Assembly: GCA_051294375.1 (NCBI GenBank)
Contig: CM119267.1
Coordinates: forward strand, 10,225,458-10,289,457
Source of the DNA: Paraspadella gotoi
Taxonomy: Eukaryota; Chaetognatha
DNA length: 64,000 nt
Direction: 5' to 3'
Shown one piece after another: positions 1 through 10,721 of the stretch (the first letter of the stretch is position 1; every line of letters starts with the position of its first letter). Below the pieces are notes generated by a model that worked only from the letters and a program-made list of their open reading frames with translations, had not been told where the DNA came from and did not search any database. The position numbers and the translations under genes were made by a program.

Positions 1-1
1 C

Positions 2-82
2 TCCGCAATGGATGCCGACGTTACGTTTGTGAAGACCCTTAATGATGAGTCTTTGACTGGAAGCTGGTCGGTTGTGTTTTAA
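2..82 (+). CDS. 3' end of an unidentified gene (partial)
   Basis: A reading frame open from the window edge codes for 26 residues ending in GSWSVVF and stops with TAA at 80-82. It is too short to identify. Its balanced base composition against the AT-rich DNA that follows suggests a genuine last exon running into the window. It could also be chance; no domain is visible. Confidence 0.35.
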   Translation, partial: SAMDADVTFVKTLNDESLTGSWSVVF

Positions 83-435
83 AGTACTTTTGTTTAAATA
101 CTTAAAATTCTTATCCGTATTTTTTTTTTTTTTTTTGCTAGATAAAAAGAGGGAAAAGAGCGGAAAGGTTGGATACAAGGACAAAAGAGCTAGTCCAAGT
201 GAAGATATATTCCATCCACAATATATGTGGAATTTTTTCTTACGTCACGAGTAAATCTATTATTTTATTCGTGAAATAGTTGGTAGATGTTAGCCTTAGT
301 TTGTACTAGTCTTTTGTCTTATATATTTTTGAAAGTCAGTCATTATAGATAAATTTAAGTTTCATCTTTAAAAAGTTACTTCATATTTAATATAAATTAT
401 GAAGTCTATAAATAGACTTGCGTTTAATTCGCAAC
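83..435. other. AT-rich intergenic stretch
   Basis: No gene or repeat is recognised. It has a T-run at about 120-136 and lies upstream of the SUN-domain gene, so it probably holds that gene's promoter and 5' UTR. No distinct promoter motif could be supported. Confidence 0.4.
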
Positions 436-2226
436 ATGACCAGTATGCAAGAAAATAGCAAGTTTTTGAGTGTTAATCATTTTTATGGTTCTTCAAATCG
501 TTCGTCGAGCTGTACAGCTCTTAGTCCTAGTCCGAGGATGGGAACAAAAGCAATAAGTTGTCAAAGATCACCTATAAACCTGTCTCCACTTCCTACAGTT
601 TCTTTGGCAACTTCTCCTTTGAAAAGTCCCAGTCAGTCGAACGTTTCTACTTCTCATAGTTTAATTGGGTTTGATCAAAACATGAATAAAATGCCAGTAA
701 TTCGTACTGATGATAAATTATTGCAATGCACAATTACTGCAAATCCGACGACGCCTCCAAATGTTAGAAATTGGGACTTTTCGGATTCTGATGAAAGTAC
801 CAAAAAAATACTTCCAGCTATTTCAAATAAACCAATAAAAAAATCAAAGTTAAATAGTGATCAAAATTCTAGTTACTTTACACCAAAAATTACTTCAGCC
901 ATAATCGCAATGCTAGTTTTATTATTATTATGCTATCGAATTGGTTTTAATCAACAAGTCGATACTCCCGTTAATGCGTTGAGTAATCAAGAGCACATGT
1001 TGGTCCAACTTGAAAGGAAGGTAGAATTGCTTTTTACTCGAAAAATCGCAAGCATAACAGAAGCAATTCAATACTCCATATTAAAAACTTCTGAGAAATC
1101 TGATGGTTCTTCAAATCATACAGATTTAATTAAAGAAAGACTATCTGAAATCGAAGATATTATTAATGGAGTCCAGACTTCGGTGAATTTTCACGAAACT
1201 ACAATAAAAAAAAATATTATCAAGTTGGAAGAAGCAACAATGAAAAATATAGAAATGTCTATTCTGTTATCATCATGCAGCGAAGATCTGAAACGAATTG
1301 AGAAAAAAATAAATGATGATTATATGTTGGAAAAAGTAATGGAGGCTGAACTTAAAAGTTTGATTTTCAAGCAAAAAGCGGAGGTAGAGACAATTAAAAA
1401 GATGATACAAAACAATTGTAAAAATGATGACCAAAATTTGCAAAAAATCATAGACGTTGGAAAAAATATTCAATCAACTTTAAAAAATGAATTGCAAGAA
1501 GTGTTTGACGTGCGCTTAGATAATGTTGAAAGCAAATTATTAAAGGGTTTAAGCGATTTAATGAAGTTCGGCGAAAAATTGGACAACATGGTGAAACACA
1601 CTAAAGATATTACATCCTATAAATATTTGATTGCAGCAAAAGAGGAGCTTCAAAGTTTCATTACAAAGACAGTCGTCAGTCAAAAAACAGAAAAAGCCGA
1701 TTACGCTTTAGAAACACAAGGTGGTTTTATTCTTGAAGAAGAAACCACTGAAACTTATGTAAATTCTCCTTCATTTACTTCATTCTTTGGATTTCCCTTG
1801 AGATATCATGTAAATGGTCCTCGTACTATCATTCAACCTGGTATGCATCCGGGACAGTGTTGGCCTATGTCTGGAACTCAGGGTCACGTCCTAATTAAAC
1901 TTTCTCACACGATTTTACCTCAAGGGTTTACTATAGAACACATTCCAAAAAATCTATCACCAACTAATGACATACTTTCTGCAGTCAAATATTTTCATGT
2001 CGAAGGATTTTTTGATTATCACCATTTTTCAATTTCTAACGGTAGTAAATTTGGCCCTTATTGGTATGACGATAATTCTGTTTTTTCAAACCAATTTTTT
2101 AACGTAACCATTAAAGAAAGAAAGCCGGTATCATATGTTAAATTGAAAGTTTTGTCAAATTATGGAAATCCTAATTTTACCTGCATTTATAGATTTAAAG
2201 TTCATGGCGTTTTCTTTTCAACATGA
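436..2226 (+). CDS. SUN-domain nuclear envelope protein (SUN1/SUN2/UNC-84 type)
   Basis: A 596-residue intronless protein. SUN proteins sit in the inner nuclear membrane and bind KASH proteins in the perinuclear space, forming the LINC bridge between lamina and cytoskeleton. Residues 1-150 are a Ser/Pro/Asn-rich nucleoplasmic part. One membrane helix lies at about 151-171 (run LVLLLLCYRIGF). Residues 180-415 are Lys/Glu-rich coiled coil, as expected for the trimer stalk. The SUN domain fills about 422-596: YALETQGG entry, HPGQCWPMSG with the conserved Cys that disulphide-bonds KASH, SHTILPQGFTIEHIP, and a C-terminal FTCIYRFKVHG strand. I chose the ATG at 436, because the frame upstream of it has only a TTG at 418. 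Lack of introns is unusual beside its neighbours and could mean retroposition, though the frame is intact. SUN family is near certain; the SUN1 versus SUN2 question cannot be settled. Confidence 0.93.
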   Translation: MTSMQENSKFLSVNHFYGSSNRSSSCTALSPSPRMGTKAISCQRSPINLSPLPTVSLATSPLKSPSQSNVSTSHSLIGFDQNMNKMPVIRTDDKLLQCTITANPTTPPNVRNWDFSDSDESTKKILPAISNKPIKKSKLNSDQNSSYFTPKITSAIIAMLVLLLLCYRIGFNQQVDTPVNALSNQEHMLVQLERKVELLFTRKIASITEAIQYSILKTSEKSDGSSNHTDLIKERLSEIEDIINGVQTSVNFHETTIKKNIIKLEEATMKNIEMSILLSSCSEDLKRIEKKINDDYMLEKVMEAELKSLIFKQKAEVETIKKMIQNNCKNDDQNLQKIIDVGKNIQSTLKNELQEVFDVRLDNVESKLLKGLSDLMKFGEKLDNMVKHTKDITSYKYLIAAKEELQSFITKTVVSQKTEKADYALETQGGFILEEETTETYVNSPSFTSFFGFPLRYHVNGPRTIIQPGMHPGQCWPMSGTQGHVLIKLSHTILPQGFTIEHIPKNLSPTNDILSAVKYFHVEGFFDYHHFSISNGSKFGPYWYDDNSVFSNQFFNVTIKERKPVSYVKLKVLSNYGNPNFTCIYRFKVHGVFFST

Positions 2227-2344
2227 CTTTTTTTGGCATATACTAATTGATATATCGCTGTTTCAGTGTTTGTTTCGTTTTAAAAGAAAATTAATATTTT
2301 ATCGATTGGATTAACATTGCCATATTTTTTAGGTTTTCCTAATC

Positions 2345-3118
2345 ATGTTCCAAGAGAATCCAGTTCATGGTCTTTTAGACCAAATAACGATCTTTGAAAA
2401 GACAGTCATGACCATCATTTTGGATGCGTCAAAAAAACTGGCTCACCTCACCAATTGTAAGACGTTCCTTATGTTCGAATCAAGTGGTCAAAGATTTTAC
2501 GTTGGCAGCACTGATTTATGTCGCTTGTATCTCAGTGGAGAGCTGATCCCGAGAAGTAACGATGTGAAACTTTTAAATGATGTCTCCGATGGCAACGAAA
2601 AGGTGCAGTGTCAAATCCCTGGCAATCCAAGTAATCCCAGTCAAGTTGTGCCAAAGATTTCTAATTATTTGGAAATATCTGTAATAAAATGTGTGGATGT
2701 CGCAAATGTGTTTATCTCGGATATCGTTACTTTGCAAAAGAAACAATCAGCTGAGATAATGGATGAGTCTAGGTTTGTGAAAAAAAAACCTTTTAAAAAA
2801 TCGGACACAAAATTTCTTCGGTCAAAAGATCGAAATTCTCTAATAAATACTTGTCATAAATGTCAAAATCAGTTTCGAAGCCCCAGTATTCTTAAGCGAC
2901 ACATGGCTTCTGTTCATAATATTGGCAACGAGAAGTATTTGTGCATTCTGTGTGGATTTTGCACGATTCGGAAGGATAACATGAAAAACCACACGATGAG
3001 AAAACATGGGGCAACAAATGTCTTCAAAAAAGTTGGTTTCCATCAAGTTGAGCGGACGCATCAACCTCGTCACTTACCATTTTCCATTGCCCCTACAGTT
3101 ATGACCAATTATGAATGA
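2345..3118 (+). CDS. C2H2 zinc-finger protein, two fingers
   Basis: A 257-residue single-exon frame starting at ATG 2345. The first 115 residues form a non-repetitive region (LLDQITIFEKTV, FMLF-like and YVGSTDLCRLYL segments) that I do not recognise. A basic stretch at about 145-165 is followed by two C2H2 fingers near 169-192 (CHKC...HMASVH) and 199-220 (CILC...HTMRKH). Two fingers in a short protein fit a DNA- or RNA-binding nuclear role, but no target can be inferred. Two more finger frames follow downstream on the same strand, so this may be one of a local set or part of a larger gene. The stop codon is directly visible. Confidence 0.7.
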   Translation: MFQENPVHGLLDQITIFEKTVMTIILDASKKLAHLTNCKTFLMFESSGQRFYVGSTDLCRLYLSGELIPRSNDVKLLNDVSDGNEKVQCQIPGNPSNPSQVVPKISNYLEISVIKCVDVANVFISDIVTLQKKQSAEIMDESRFVKKKPFKKSDTKFLRSKDRNSLINTCHKCQNQFRSPSILKRHMASVHNIGNEKYLCILCGFCTIRKDNMKNHTMRKHGATNVFKKVGFHQVERTHQPRHLPFSIAPTVMTNYE

Positions 3119-3191
3119 TTATTGTAATTATACGGCTCAACTGAATTATTGAAGTTTTTTTACTATAAGAAAATATTAATTTTTTATCAAC

Positions 3192-3340
3192 GGCAGGGCT
3201 CACCTTTGAAGTGGTTGTGTTAGGGGCGACAGACTCTCAGTGGTCGCCTCCTACCACTGTCGTGTCGCTTTGCCAACTAAGCGGGAAGCCGCCGGGATTA
3301 AAGCCGGAGCGATGGTTTGCATCGCCGTCGCCCATTTTAT
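3192..3340. repeat. GC-rich dispersed repeat, copy 1
   Basis: The segment contains GTGTTAGGGGCGAC, a TACCACTG block and a GCGATGGTTTGCAT block. Related blocks in the same order (GGCGTTAGGGG, TGCCACTGGCG, GGTATGGTTTGCGT) recur at about 5600-5785. Both are islands of about 55% GC in AT-rich DNA. The two copies have diverged and have no visible terminal repeats, so the class is unknown. Confidence 0.45.
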
Positions 3341-3756
3341 CATTTATCTATATTTTACCTTTTTTTTTCATCTTTTTAGCTCTTATAAATTTATTTATTC
3401 AATTTTTTAATTAAATTAAATTAATTAAATTCGTTCAATTTAAATAATGTAATTTATCAGAATTTGTTTCATTTATTTAAATTAAATAAATTTAAATCAT
3501 TCAATTTATTTCATTCATTCATTTAATTTTTTTGGATATATTAAATCAAGTTTGTTATATATAAAACTTACGTAGTGTTCCTGCATCAAATTTGATTTTT
3601 TTGAGGATCAAAATTTGTCATGGGTCCAAATTTTGTTATGCGATTGCGACGATCCTTCTTATGCTTTAAGATTTTTATTAATATTTTGGATTTTTACTAA
3701 AGCTTGTGTATTTGCTTTTCATTTTGTTAAATATTTGAATAAGATTATGTTAGGGG

Positions 3757-3825
3757 TAGCCGAACTCAATGGGGTAAGTCAAAAATTTAGAATGAGTACA
3801 TGCTCAAACGAAAATTTATACATTT
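3757..3825 (+). repeat. Dispersed repeat shared with 45338-45390
   Basis: The core (about 50 bp: an ACTCAATGGGGT start and a TACATGCTCAAACGAA end) is present in the opposite orientation at 45338-45390, with one or two mismatches. Two copies about 41 kb apart in this window point to an interspersed element fragment. Confidence 0.65.
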
Positions 3826-4346
3826 TTAAGTATACTTTCAATGGAAAAAAAAATCTTATATGGCTTTATAGTCTATACCCTAGTAATTATTTTTTTTATA
3901 TCTATTTATAGATACGAAAAAAAATTTTTAGAAATTTTAAATTTTAAAACCAGATTCATAAAATGTTTTCTACACAAAGTATAATTCTTTTATAAATTTT
4001 TTTATGATAAGGAGGTCAAAAATAAGAAAGACTGTAAAAAAATCATCATCACCTTTTGATGATTTTATCAGTTTTTTATATTTTTATTGAAAAAAATGTA
4101 AGAATTTTTAAAAGCTGTAATTATTTGTTTTGTTTAACTTTTCACGCTCTATCAGAATCCATTAAAACATTTTAATATTTAATTTTTTTTTATTTATATA
4201 ATAATATAATAATTTTAATTAAATTTAATTTAAATTAATTGCTCTTAATGCTCTTTAGTGATAACCATGCTTTTGAATCTAGATTTTTAAAATTTATTTA
4301 TGACAAATCTATACAATAATCATTCATCATTTTGCTTTTCATTTAG

Positions 4347-4762
4347 AGGTTCCTGTATCTTCAAATCGGCCTACAAATGATACATCTGTAAGTTCCTCTA
4401 ATGATTCTGCTCGCTTAACTCAAAATGACTTTATTTCATCCCGAAAAAAATTTGGAAGTAAATCATTCTCTGACTTTAGAAGAAAATACAAGTGCCACTT
4501 ATGCAACTGCAGTTATACGCTTAGTCATAATTTAGGATTTCATTTGAGAAAAAAGCACCGGATTAGTTGGTCACAGTTTTTACAATATAAGCAAGCAAAA
4601 GACGAAATACTTGATTCCGGACATGCCCGAAAAATAGTATCGTCTATGCCAGATAAACTAACGTCGAGAAAAACCTTAAACAAAAAAATGATCCGCGCTC
4701 TTCTAAAAAATACATCTTCGTCTTTACATACAAAAGATGACAATTTTCCTCTAATAGGTTGA
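4347..4762 (+). CDS. C2H2 zinc-finger exon (3' part of a gene)
   Basis: The frame opens after a good acceptor (TTTTCATTTAG ending 4346) and runs to TGA at 4760-4762, giving about 138 residues with no early ATG. This suggests a last exon. After a Ser/Asn-rich start comes one finger (CHLCNCSYTL...HLRKKH, about 4490-4560), then a Lys-rich tail. The upstream exon was not found; the nearest coding frame (2345-3118) has its own stop. It could also be a remnant of a duplicated finger gene. Confidence 0.5.
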
Positions 4763-4926
4763 ATAATAGACACAACGTCAGAATAGCCAGAACATCAAAT
4801 ATAATAACATTTCGTTTTTGAAAGTAATTTATTAATTATTTCTGTATTTCTCCTATATTTTTTTAACCGTGTACTTTTTGCGATCAGCTTACAAATATTT
4901 TATGATTTTATATTCGGTGATTGAAG

Positions 4927-5416
4927 ACGAAAATCGTTGGTGTCTATTATTCAAGTCGATGATGGATTTTGCGAAACTCAAAATCGACATTCCAAAGTCG
5001 ACGTGGGTGGTTTTTTCGTCGATTCAGTCGATAAAAAATTAGTGTGCCCCCTTTGTGATTCGCTTCTCTCAAGTTTTTCCAGTCTGAGGCAACACGTGAA
5101 GGAAGATCACGAGCCCAATCAAAGCCTTTACCTTTGCCGTTTTGGACTCTGTCGTATGAAGTTTAAGAGACGAGACGATGCTGTTCAGCATCTTCTTCGA
5201 ATCCATGTTACCAATGAAGAAGATAAGTTCATAAAGTCATTGCCACTCGATCTAGCAGTTTTCTTCAAAGCAAGATGCGAATTTGAGGTTGAACAAAACG
5301 AGAAAAATAGCTTTGTAAATGAGAACTTAATTAACTTTAGTTCTGAGACAGGAGAAGATGTTGCCCCAAATGTTGAAGACACTTTTATTGAAACACTTTC
5401 TATTGACTCACTTTGA
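4927..5416 (+). CDS. C2H2 zinc-finger exon, two fingers
   Basis: An open frame of about 160 residues ending at TGA 5414-5416. There is no ATG before the fingers, so it is likely to begin at an acceptor; GATTGAAG ending 4926 fits the frame. Two fingers are visible: CPLCDSLL...HVKEDH (about 5046-5110) and CRFGLCRMKF...HLLRIH (about 5139-5205). An acidic tail follows. With 2345-3118 and 4347-4762 it makes a cluster of three finger frames within 3 kb, possibly one gene with undetected exons. No function can be assigned beyond likely nucleic-acid binding. Confidence 0.5.
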
Positions 5417-6245
5417 TTTTATACTTATTTCTAATCGTACAAACTTCCGTTATTGTCTGTTCTTTATTATTATATTCTATTAGGTCATTTTTGTAGAAAC
5501 GTTACGTCTTTCAAGAGTCCCTCAAGTTTCTTAAACGTAAGTATGACCGTTAATCATCTTAGAAAAAGGTTGTGGTATAGCAACAGCCTGGTTGTCTGTA
5601 ATGTCGGGGGGGGGGCATCTCACCTGTTGGCGTTAGGGGCTTCTTACCTTCAATGGTGCTGCTTGCCACTGGCGCGGTTACCCTACGAAGTCGTTACGAC
5701 TGGATGGAACGTAACGCTTGGAATGGTGCGTTCCCCCTCGGAGCCATTGGAATTGGCTGAACGGAGTTGGTGAGGCGGTATGGTTTGCGTTGAGCTTTTA
5801 AGCAAACTAAATAAAAAGAAAAAATAGTCGTAATCCTTCAGATCTTTTTCCAAATGTGAGAAATGAAACGAAAAAAACTTCTGTGGTTAATATACTTTGC
5901 TTATTAAAGCTTTATGAACTAACAGAGGAAGACGCCTCAAATATTAATGAGATTACATTCTTCGAAACATAATCTGTGTTAACAAATTCGGTTTTACATA
6001 ATTAGTCGTTAACCCCTTGAGTTAAGAAGCGTAACCCCGTTGGCTTGGGTGAGATTGATGTTACTGCTCACCAAGCGGCTTGAGGTTCGCCCCTGTGGAC
6101 CGTGGTGAACCCATGTAAGTCAGACAAATGCTCAGTTTTGAACCTAGCATAGTGAATAAGTAAGATAATGACTAAAACTACTGTATTAAGTATTCATAGC
6201 TTTTACATTATCAAACTTATCTTTTTTAGCCTAATTTTTAGGATC
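5417..6245. other. Intergenic DNA with two repeat-derived islands
   Basis: No gene is supported. A GC-rich repeat (about 5600-5785) matches the island at 3192-3340. A tRNA-like SINE fragment lies at about 6012-6118. The last 100 bp are AT-rich and presumably carry the DDX39B promoter. Confidence 0.5.
6012..6118 (+). mobile_element. tRNA-derived SINE-like element
   Basis: It has TTGGCTTGGGTGAG (A-box-like) followed about 35 bp later by GAGGTTCGCCCC (B-box-like, the pol III internal promoter pair). The leading AACCCCGTTGGC closely resembles AACCCCGGTGGC in the element at 29298-29440, suggesting one family. It is shorter than a typical full SINE and lacks a clear A-tail. Confidence 0.5.
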
Positions 6246-7752
6246 ATGACAGAAATTGAAAACGAAGAGTTGTTGGATTATGACGAGGACGAGCAGGCCA
6301 ACGAGATCCCTGCGTCCACTTCAGTTGGGAGGTCGTCCGCTGTGGCTAAGAAGGATGTCAAAGGAACATACGTCTCCATTCACAGTTCAGGATTTCGAGA
6401 CTTTCTTCTCAAGCCGGAGCTGCTTCGCGCCATTGTTGATTGCGGTTTTGAGCATCCCTCTGCTGTTCAACACGAGTGCATTCCGCAAGCCATACTAGGT
6501 GCTGGAAAGCGATTTATCATCATTCAAATGCAAGACAATTTATTTTAATGTATTTGTCGGTTTTTGTTTTCAGGAATGGATGTAATTTGCCAGGCTAAAT
6601 CTGGAATGGGAAAGACAGCCGTTTTCGTTTTAGCCACGCTGCAGCAACTTGAGCCCGTTGAAGGTCAAGTTTCCGTGCTCGTCCTTTGTCACACCCGCGA
6701 GTTGGCCTTTCAAATCTCTAAGGAATATGACCGTTTTGCGAAATACATGGCTAATTTTAGAACGGCCGTCTTTTTTGGTGGCGTGAATATCAAGAAGGAC
6801 GAAGAAACGATCCGGAAGAACAGCCCTCACATCGTCGTCGGCACACCCGGTCGTATTCTGGCGCTCTCACGCGATCGCACGCTTAATTTGAAGTACATCA
6901 AGCATTTCATTCTTGATGAGTGCGACAAGATGTTGGAAGCGCTCGACATGAGGCGCGACGTCCAAGATATCTTTCGATTGACTCCTCACGATAAGCAGGT
7001 CATGATGTTTTCCGCTACGCTCTCCAAAGAGGTGAGGCCCGTCTGCAAGAAGTTTATGCAAGACCCCATGGAGATTTACGTGGATGACGAGGCCAAGCTT
7101 ACCCTGCACGGACTACGACAACACTACGTCAAACTCAAGGATAACGAAAAAAATAGGAAGCTTTTCGAGTTGTTGGATGTCCTCGAGTTCAACCAGGTTT
7201 ATAAGCGGGCTAAAGGCCATTTTGCATTTTTCCATGTTTGCATTTAACTTTAAAAGGAGATATAGTAATATTTTGAAATTTCTGGGTAAAGTTAGTTCAT
7301 AGTTAAATAAAATGATTTTTTACAAATTTGTTTAGGTGATCATCTTCGTAAAAACCGTTCCTCGATGCATCGCGCTCTCTCAACTCCTGGTCGACCAGAA
7401 TTTCCCCGCCATCTGCATTCACCGCGCGATGGTGCAGGAAGAGCGTCTCTCACGTTATCAGCAATTCAAAGAATTTCAGAAGCGCATCTTGGTGGCCACA
7501 AATCTGTTTGGCCGCGGAATGGATATCGAGCGAGTCAATATTGTTTTCAACTATGACATGCCAGAAGATTCCGACACTTACCTCCACCGCGTGGCCCGAG
7601 CCGGACGTTTCGGAACCAAGGGGCTTGCCATTACTTTCGTTTCCGACGAAACCGACGCCAAGACTCTGAACGAAGTTCAGGATCGCTTCGAGGTCAACAT
7701 CACAGAGTTGCCCGATGAGATAGACATTAGTTCCTACATTGAGGGACGTTGA
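6246..7752 (+). CDS. DDX39B: DDX39B/UAP56-type DECD-box RNA helicase
   Basis: Three exons, 6246-6498, 6574-7196 and 7336-7752, code for 430 residues (the vertebrate orthologue has about 428). This ATP-dependent helicase works in spliceosome assembly and recruits the TREX mRNA-export complex in the nucleus. Visible motifs: Q-motif region before exon 1 ends, [11 protein letters not shown] (motif I), PGRILAL, DECD (motif II, the DDX39 signature in place of DEAD), SATLSKEV (III), [18 protein letters not shown] (V), and [12 protein letters not shown] (VI). The N-terminal DYDEDE stretch is also family-typical. Introns of 75 and 139 bp have GT-AG ends, and all phases agree. A near-complete family match; DDX39A versus DDX39B cannot be distinguished outside vertebrates. 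Confidence 0.96.
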
Positions 7753-8032
7753 CGCATTGGCCATTACACGGATTTTGACCAGTTTTTAAGTTAGATTTTC
7801 ACAAAAAAAAATTTTACTTTCGTTCATTTTCAATTGATCTTTTTGCCCTTGTGTTATCGCGAGTTCTTGAACCAGTGTTTGCTGAGAAAATGGCTCTCAG
7901 CATTTGAAACTTGAATTGTTTTGTTTAATATTTTCTTTAGTATAACAAGAGAACTTGGTCAATCATCAGCATACTGGAAAAAAATCAACTTTAATTTTTA
8001 TTAGATTTAAGTTCTATAACATATTTGCGCGC

Positions 8033-8463
8033 ATGGCAGATGCAGACGAGGATAAAGTTTCCGATCACCGAGGTTAATTTTGAGATTAACTTTGCGCACC
8101 TACTATTATCGTTAGAAATAAAATAATTTTAAAATATTTTTTTTTCTAGTTTCCGAAACCGACGAAATCATAGAAGAAAATAAAAGAAAAAAAGAAGCAG
8201 ACGTTGGGGAGATAATCGTCTCCAATCGCTCGTCGAGCAAAAAAGATGACGAAGATGAAGTGGAGGATCCTCAAGAAAAGTTGAAAGAGAAATGCGGGGA
8301 AAAGCTGTGCCTAAAGACCAAAGAAAAGTGGGAATCTTGTGAGGAGAGAGTTAACGATGGCAAAGTCATGTTTGAAGGGGAAACTTGCACTGAAGAATTA
8401 TTTAACTTTCTCAAATGCGTTGACAATTGCGTGGCAAAGAAATTGCATAAATATTTGTTCTGA
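8033..8463 (+). CDS. UQCRH: Cytochrome bc1 complex subunit 6 (hinge protein)
   Basis: Two exons, 8033-8072 and 8150-8463, 117 residues. The hinge protein is an acidic subunit of mitochondrial complex III on the intermembrane-space face that helps cytochrome c1 dock cytochrome c. The sequence shows an acidic N-terminal half (KKDDEDEVEDP), then the family pattern CGEKLCLKTKEKWESCEERV and CTEELFNFLKCVDNCVAKKL, whose paired Cys form helical-hairpin disulphides. The first exon (MADADEDKVSDHR) is longer than in vertebrates. It lies 280 bp downstream of the helicase on the same strand. Confidence 0.93.
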
Positions 8464-8655
8464 AGTGTTGTCGTTTGTGGGATATTAGATACAATATAAA
8501 TATTTGTATTATATAATTTTCTAGTCATCTGGATTTAAACTATTTGGAAAATTTTTTAATTAAAAAATTTTATGTACAATGAATTTAAGGTATTTTCGTT
8601 TTTATAGATTTGCATTTACGTTTTAAAGGTTAGTCCATTTAAATTGTTTATCAAT

Positions 8656-10082
8656 ATGGCCGATGCTACATTGACTAAGCTTCACCGAATCATTCACAAC
8701 GCAAGTTTTGAGGTCGACGAGATATTGAGGCGGCGGCAGCAGCACCAGGACGATCTCGAGAATTTAGAACAGGAGCTAGAAAAGGCTCGAGCCGATATCG
8801 ATAGCATTGAAAAAGATGTCTTTTACGCTAACGACCAATTAGTGCAAGCCAACTGCGAGCACGATCGTTTGTCTCGGCTCGCCGATGACACTGAACGAGA
8901 AAAAAAGATCTTGGAGGAACAAATACCGAATAAGGAAAGATTGTTGGACGAAGAAAACGAAAAGCGCGATCATGAGGAAACCGATCATCTCATCCAGATG
9001 AAGGACTGGAGAGAAAGAGATGCCGCTTGTAGGAAGGGCTGGGAGAAGATGCCCTGGATGTGTTCGATGAGGTCCTGGCAGCAACGGGTCGTTGAAGAGC
9101 GCGCAATGGTCGAAGATTTAAAAAAATCACATCCTTTACTTTTCGCCGCTCTGGAGAAGCGAAACGTTGGGAAAGAACTTTTGAGAAAGGCTGGTTCCGT
9201 TTCTTCATTCTTTGTGGATTTCGCGGCACGTATGATTCGGTACAGCGCCGAGACAGAGAACGTGGAAAACCTTGGCGCGAGGTTGCAGGAAGTGAGGGTC
9301 AATTACTTCAAACTGCGACGTACGATCGATAAGGAAAAGTCGGAACTCGCTAAGCAGGTGTACTTTTCCCCTCTTCCTATATTAATTACTATTTTTTGTG
9401 GTTGAATATGGATTATTTTACTTTTACCGTAACAACATTAATGAAATAAAATGTGATAGAATAAAAATTATCAATAACCAATGTCCAATAATCAATCGAC
9501 TTTCAAGACCAAACGGCCAATGTTTGTGACGAGGATGAAAAAGATACCGGCCCCGCCGATCCAACGCTCTTCGCCGGCCAGACCGGAGGCCCTGGCGAAA
9601 TTTCAGAAATGCCGGCCCCGCCATTCTGAGTTGCCGAGATTTCCGTCTACCATTTCAAGTCCTCCTCGCAAAGGAAGTTCACTTAACACCCACGCGATGA
9701 TGAAAACACCGCAATTGAATTTACCGCAGTTTTTAACGCGATCGAATGATGATCAAACGAGGATGGCCAAACCTATTCAAAGCCCGAAAATAGCGGCCTC
9801 AAGAAGTCTCGCAATTCCCCGCAATATACAGGTTTTTATCCCAAATTTTAATGGGTTCACTTGTTTAATATTTATCCAAGTCTTTTACTTCGCCAAAATC
9901 ATTTGTAGAGCCTACCTAGCAATACTCGTCGGCATCTCGTTGCTCGCTCTCAACCAGATGGTTTGGATAATGAATTTCATTTTGGCGACGAAAGAATCGA
10001 GGAAAGTTCCAGTAACGATTTCGCTTTAGATCTGGATTTTGGATCATCCAGAAAACCATCCAATTTTTCATTCGACTTTTAA
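8656..10082 (+). CDS. Coiled-coil protein of unknown function (possibly SIX6OS1-like)
   Basis: Three exons, 8656-9357, 9508-9831 and 9909-10082, code for 399 residues in a consistent frame. Residues 1-125 are a highly charged coiled coil (LENLEQELEKARADID). A Cys/Trp-containing segment (ACRKGWEKMPWMC) interrupts it at about 127-140, and coiled coil resumes to about 234. Exon 2 codes for a basic, Pro/Ser-rich disordered stretch. Exon 3 ends in an acidic and aromatic tail (NDFALDLDFG, then SNFSFDF). An N-terminal coiled coil with Cys/Trp insert plus a C-terminal Phe-rich tail recalls the synaptonemal-complex protein SIX6OS1, but this rests on layout alone and is weak. No enzyme motif is present. 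Confidence 0.75.
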
Positions 10083-10324
10083 AACATGGTTTAGCTGATT
10101 TGACATTTTCAATCAACTTTATTTTCCTTAATTTTCTTCTATCAAAAATAAATTTTCACAAGTCAAGATGACGTATCTCGGTTACTTAATTTTTTTTCAG
10201 AGTTTTAAAGTCTAGACCAAGAAATAAACAAGTTTGAGCAAACATTGCCGGATCATAAGCGGTAAGCAGCTGATCCGATGATTAATCAATTAATTAAATA
10301 ATTAATTTTTTAAATATTTTTTTT

Positions 10325-10474
10325 AGAGAAAACAAAGTTTTTTTGAATTTATTACAACGATTTATTTTAATAGACGGACATGTTTCGACTCTTTGAAATT
10401 CAAAGAGTCGAAACATGTCCGTCTATTAAATATAAAATCGTTGTAATAAATTCAAAAACACTTTGTTTTTCTCT
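10325..10474. repeat. Long near-perfect palindrome (foldback element)
   Basis: Arms of about 72 bp meet near 10400 (ACTCTTTGAA / ATTCAAAGAGT), reading outward through GACGGACATGTTTCG to AACGATTT and ACAAAG. Only a few mismatches are visible, so the transcript would form a long hairpin. The ACATGTTTCGRCTC core is shared with the foldback in the SBNO intron at 24960-25324, and both are followed by GAAAAGAAAGGAT-type flanks, so they are one family. Confidence 0.85.
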
Positions 10475-10721
10475 AAATATTAAACAACAACGAAAAGAAA
10501 GGATTATCACATCAATTTTTTTTTTAAATTCCTTTCAATGCTTTCTTTTTTATTTCTTTTTTTTAGTCGGATCTGCTTTCAGCAGATCCCGACTCTATAA
10601 TTCGGTCCGCCCGCTCATTTTTGTCGGTCATTCACTTACATCATGTCAGAACATCGAATTATGATAAATTATGCAAAAAAAATGTCCGTCCGTCCCATCT
10701 TAGCAAAAAGCTCCAATAACT

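Larger units (their letters stand above)
3119..4346. other. AT-rich intergenic DNA with two repeat copies
   Basis: No coding region is supported. It holds a GC-rich repeat at about 3192-3340, (AATTA)-type low-complexity DNA at 3360-3530, and one copy of a dispersed repeat at 3757-3825. The remainder is AT-rich and featureless. Confidence 0.5.

Noticed and set aside
72-254. Open frame with a Phe/Lys-rich start
   Set aside because: It overlaps the end of the frame at 2-82, begins in a T-run and has no protein-like composition.
3615-3911. 98-codon frame
   Set aside because: It runs through a dispersed repeat and AT-rich DNA, and the residues are low-complexity hydrophobic.
5453-5773. 106-codon frame
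   Set aside because: It lies over the GC-rich repeat that also occurs at 3192-3340, so it is open by composition, not coding.
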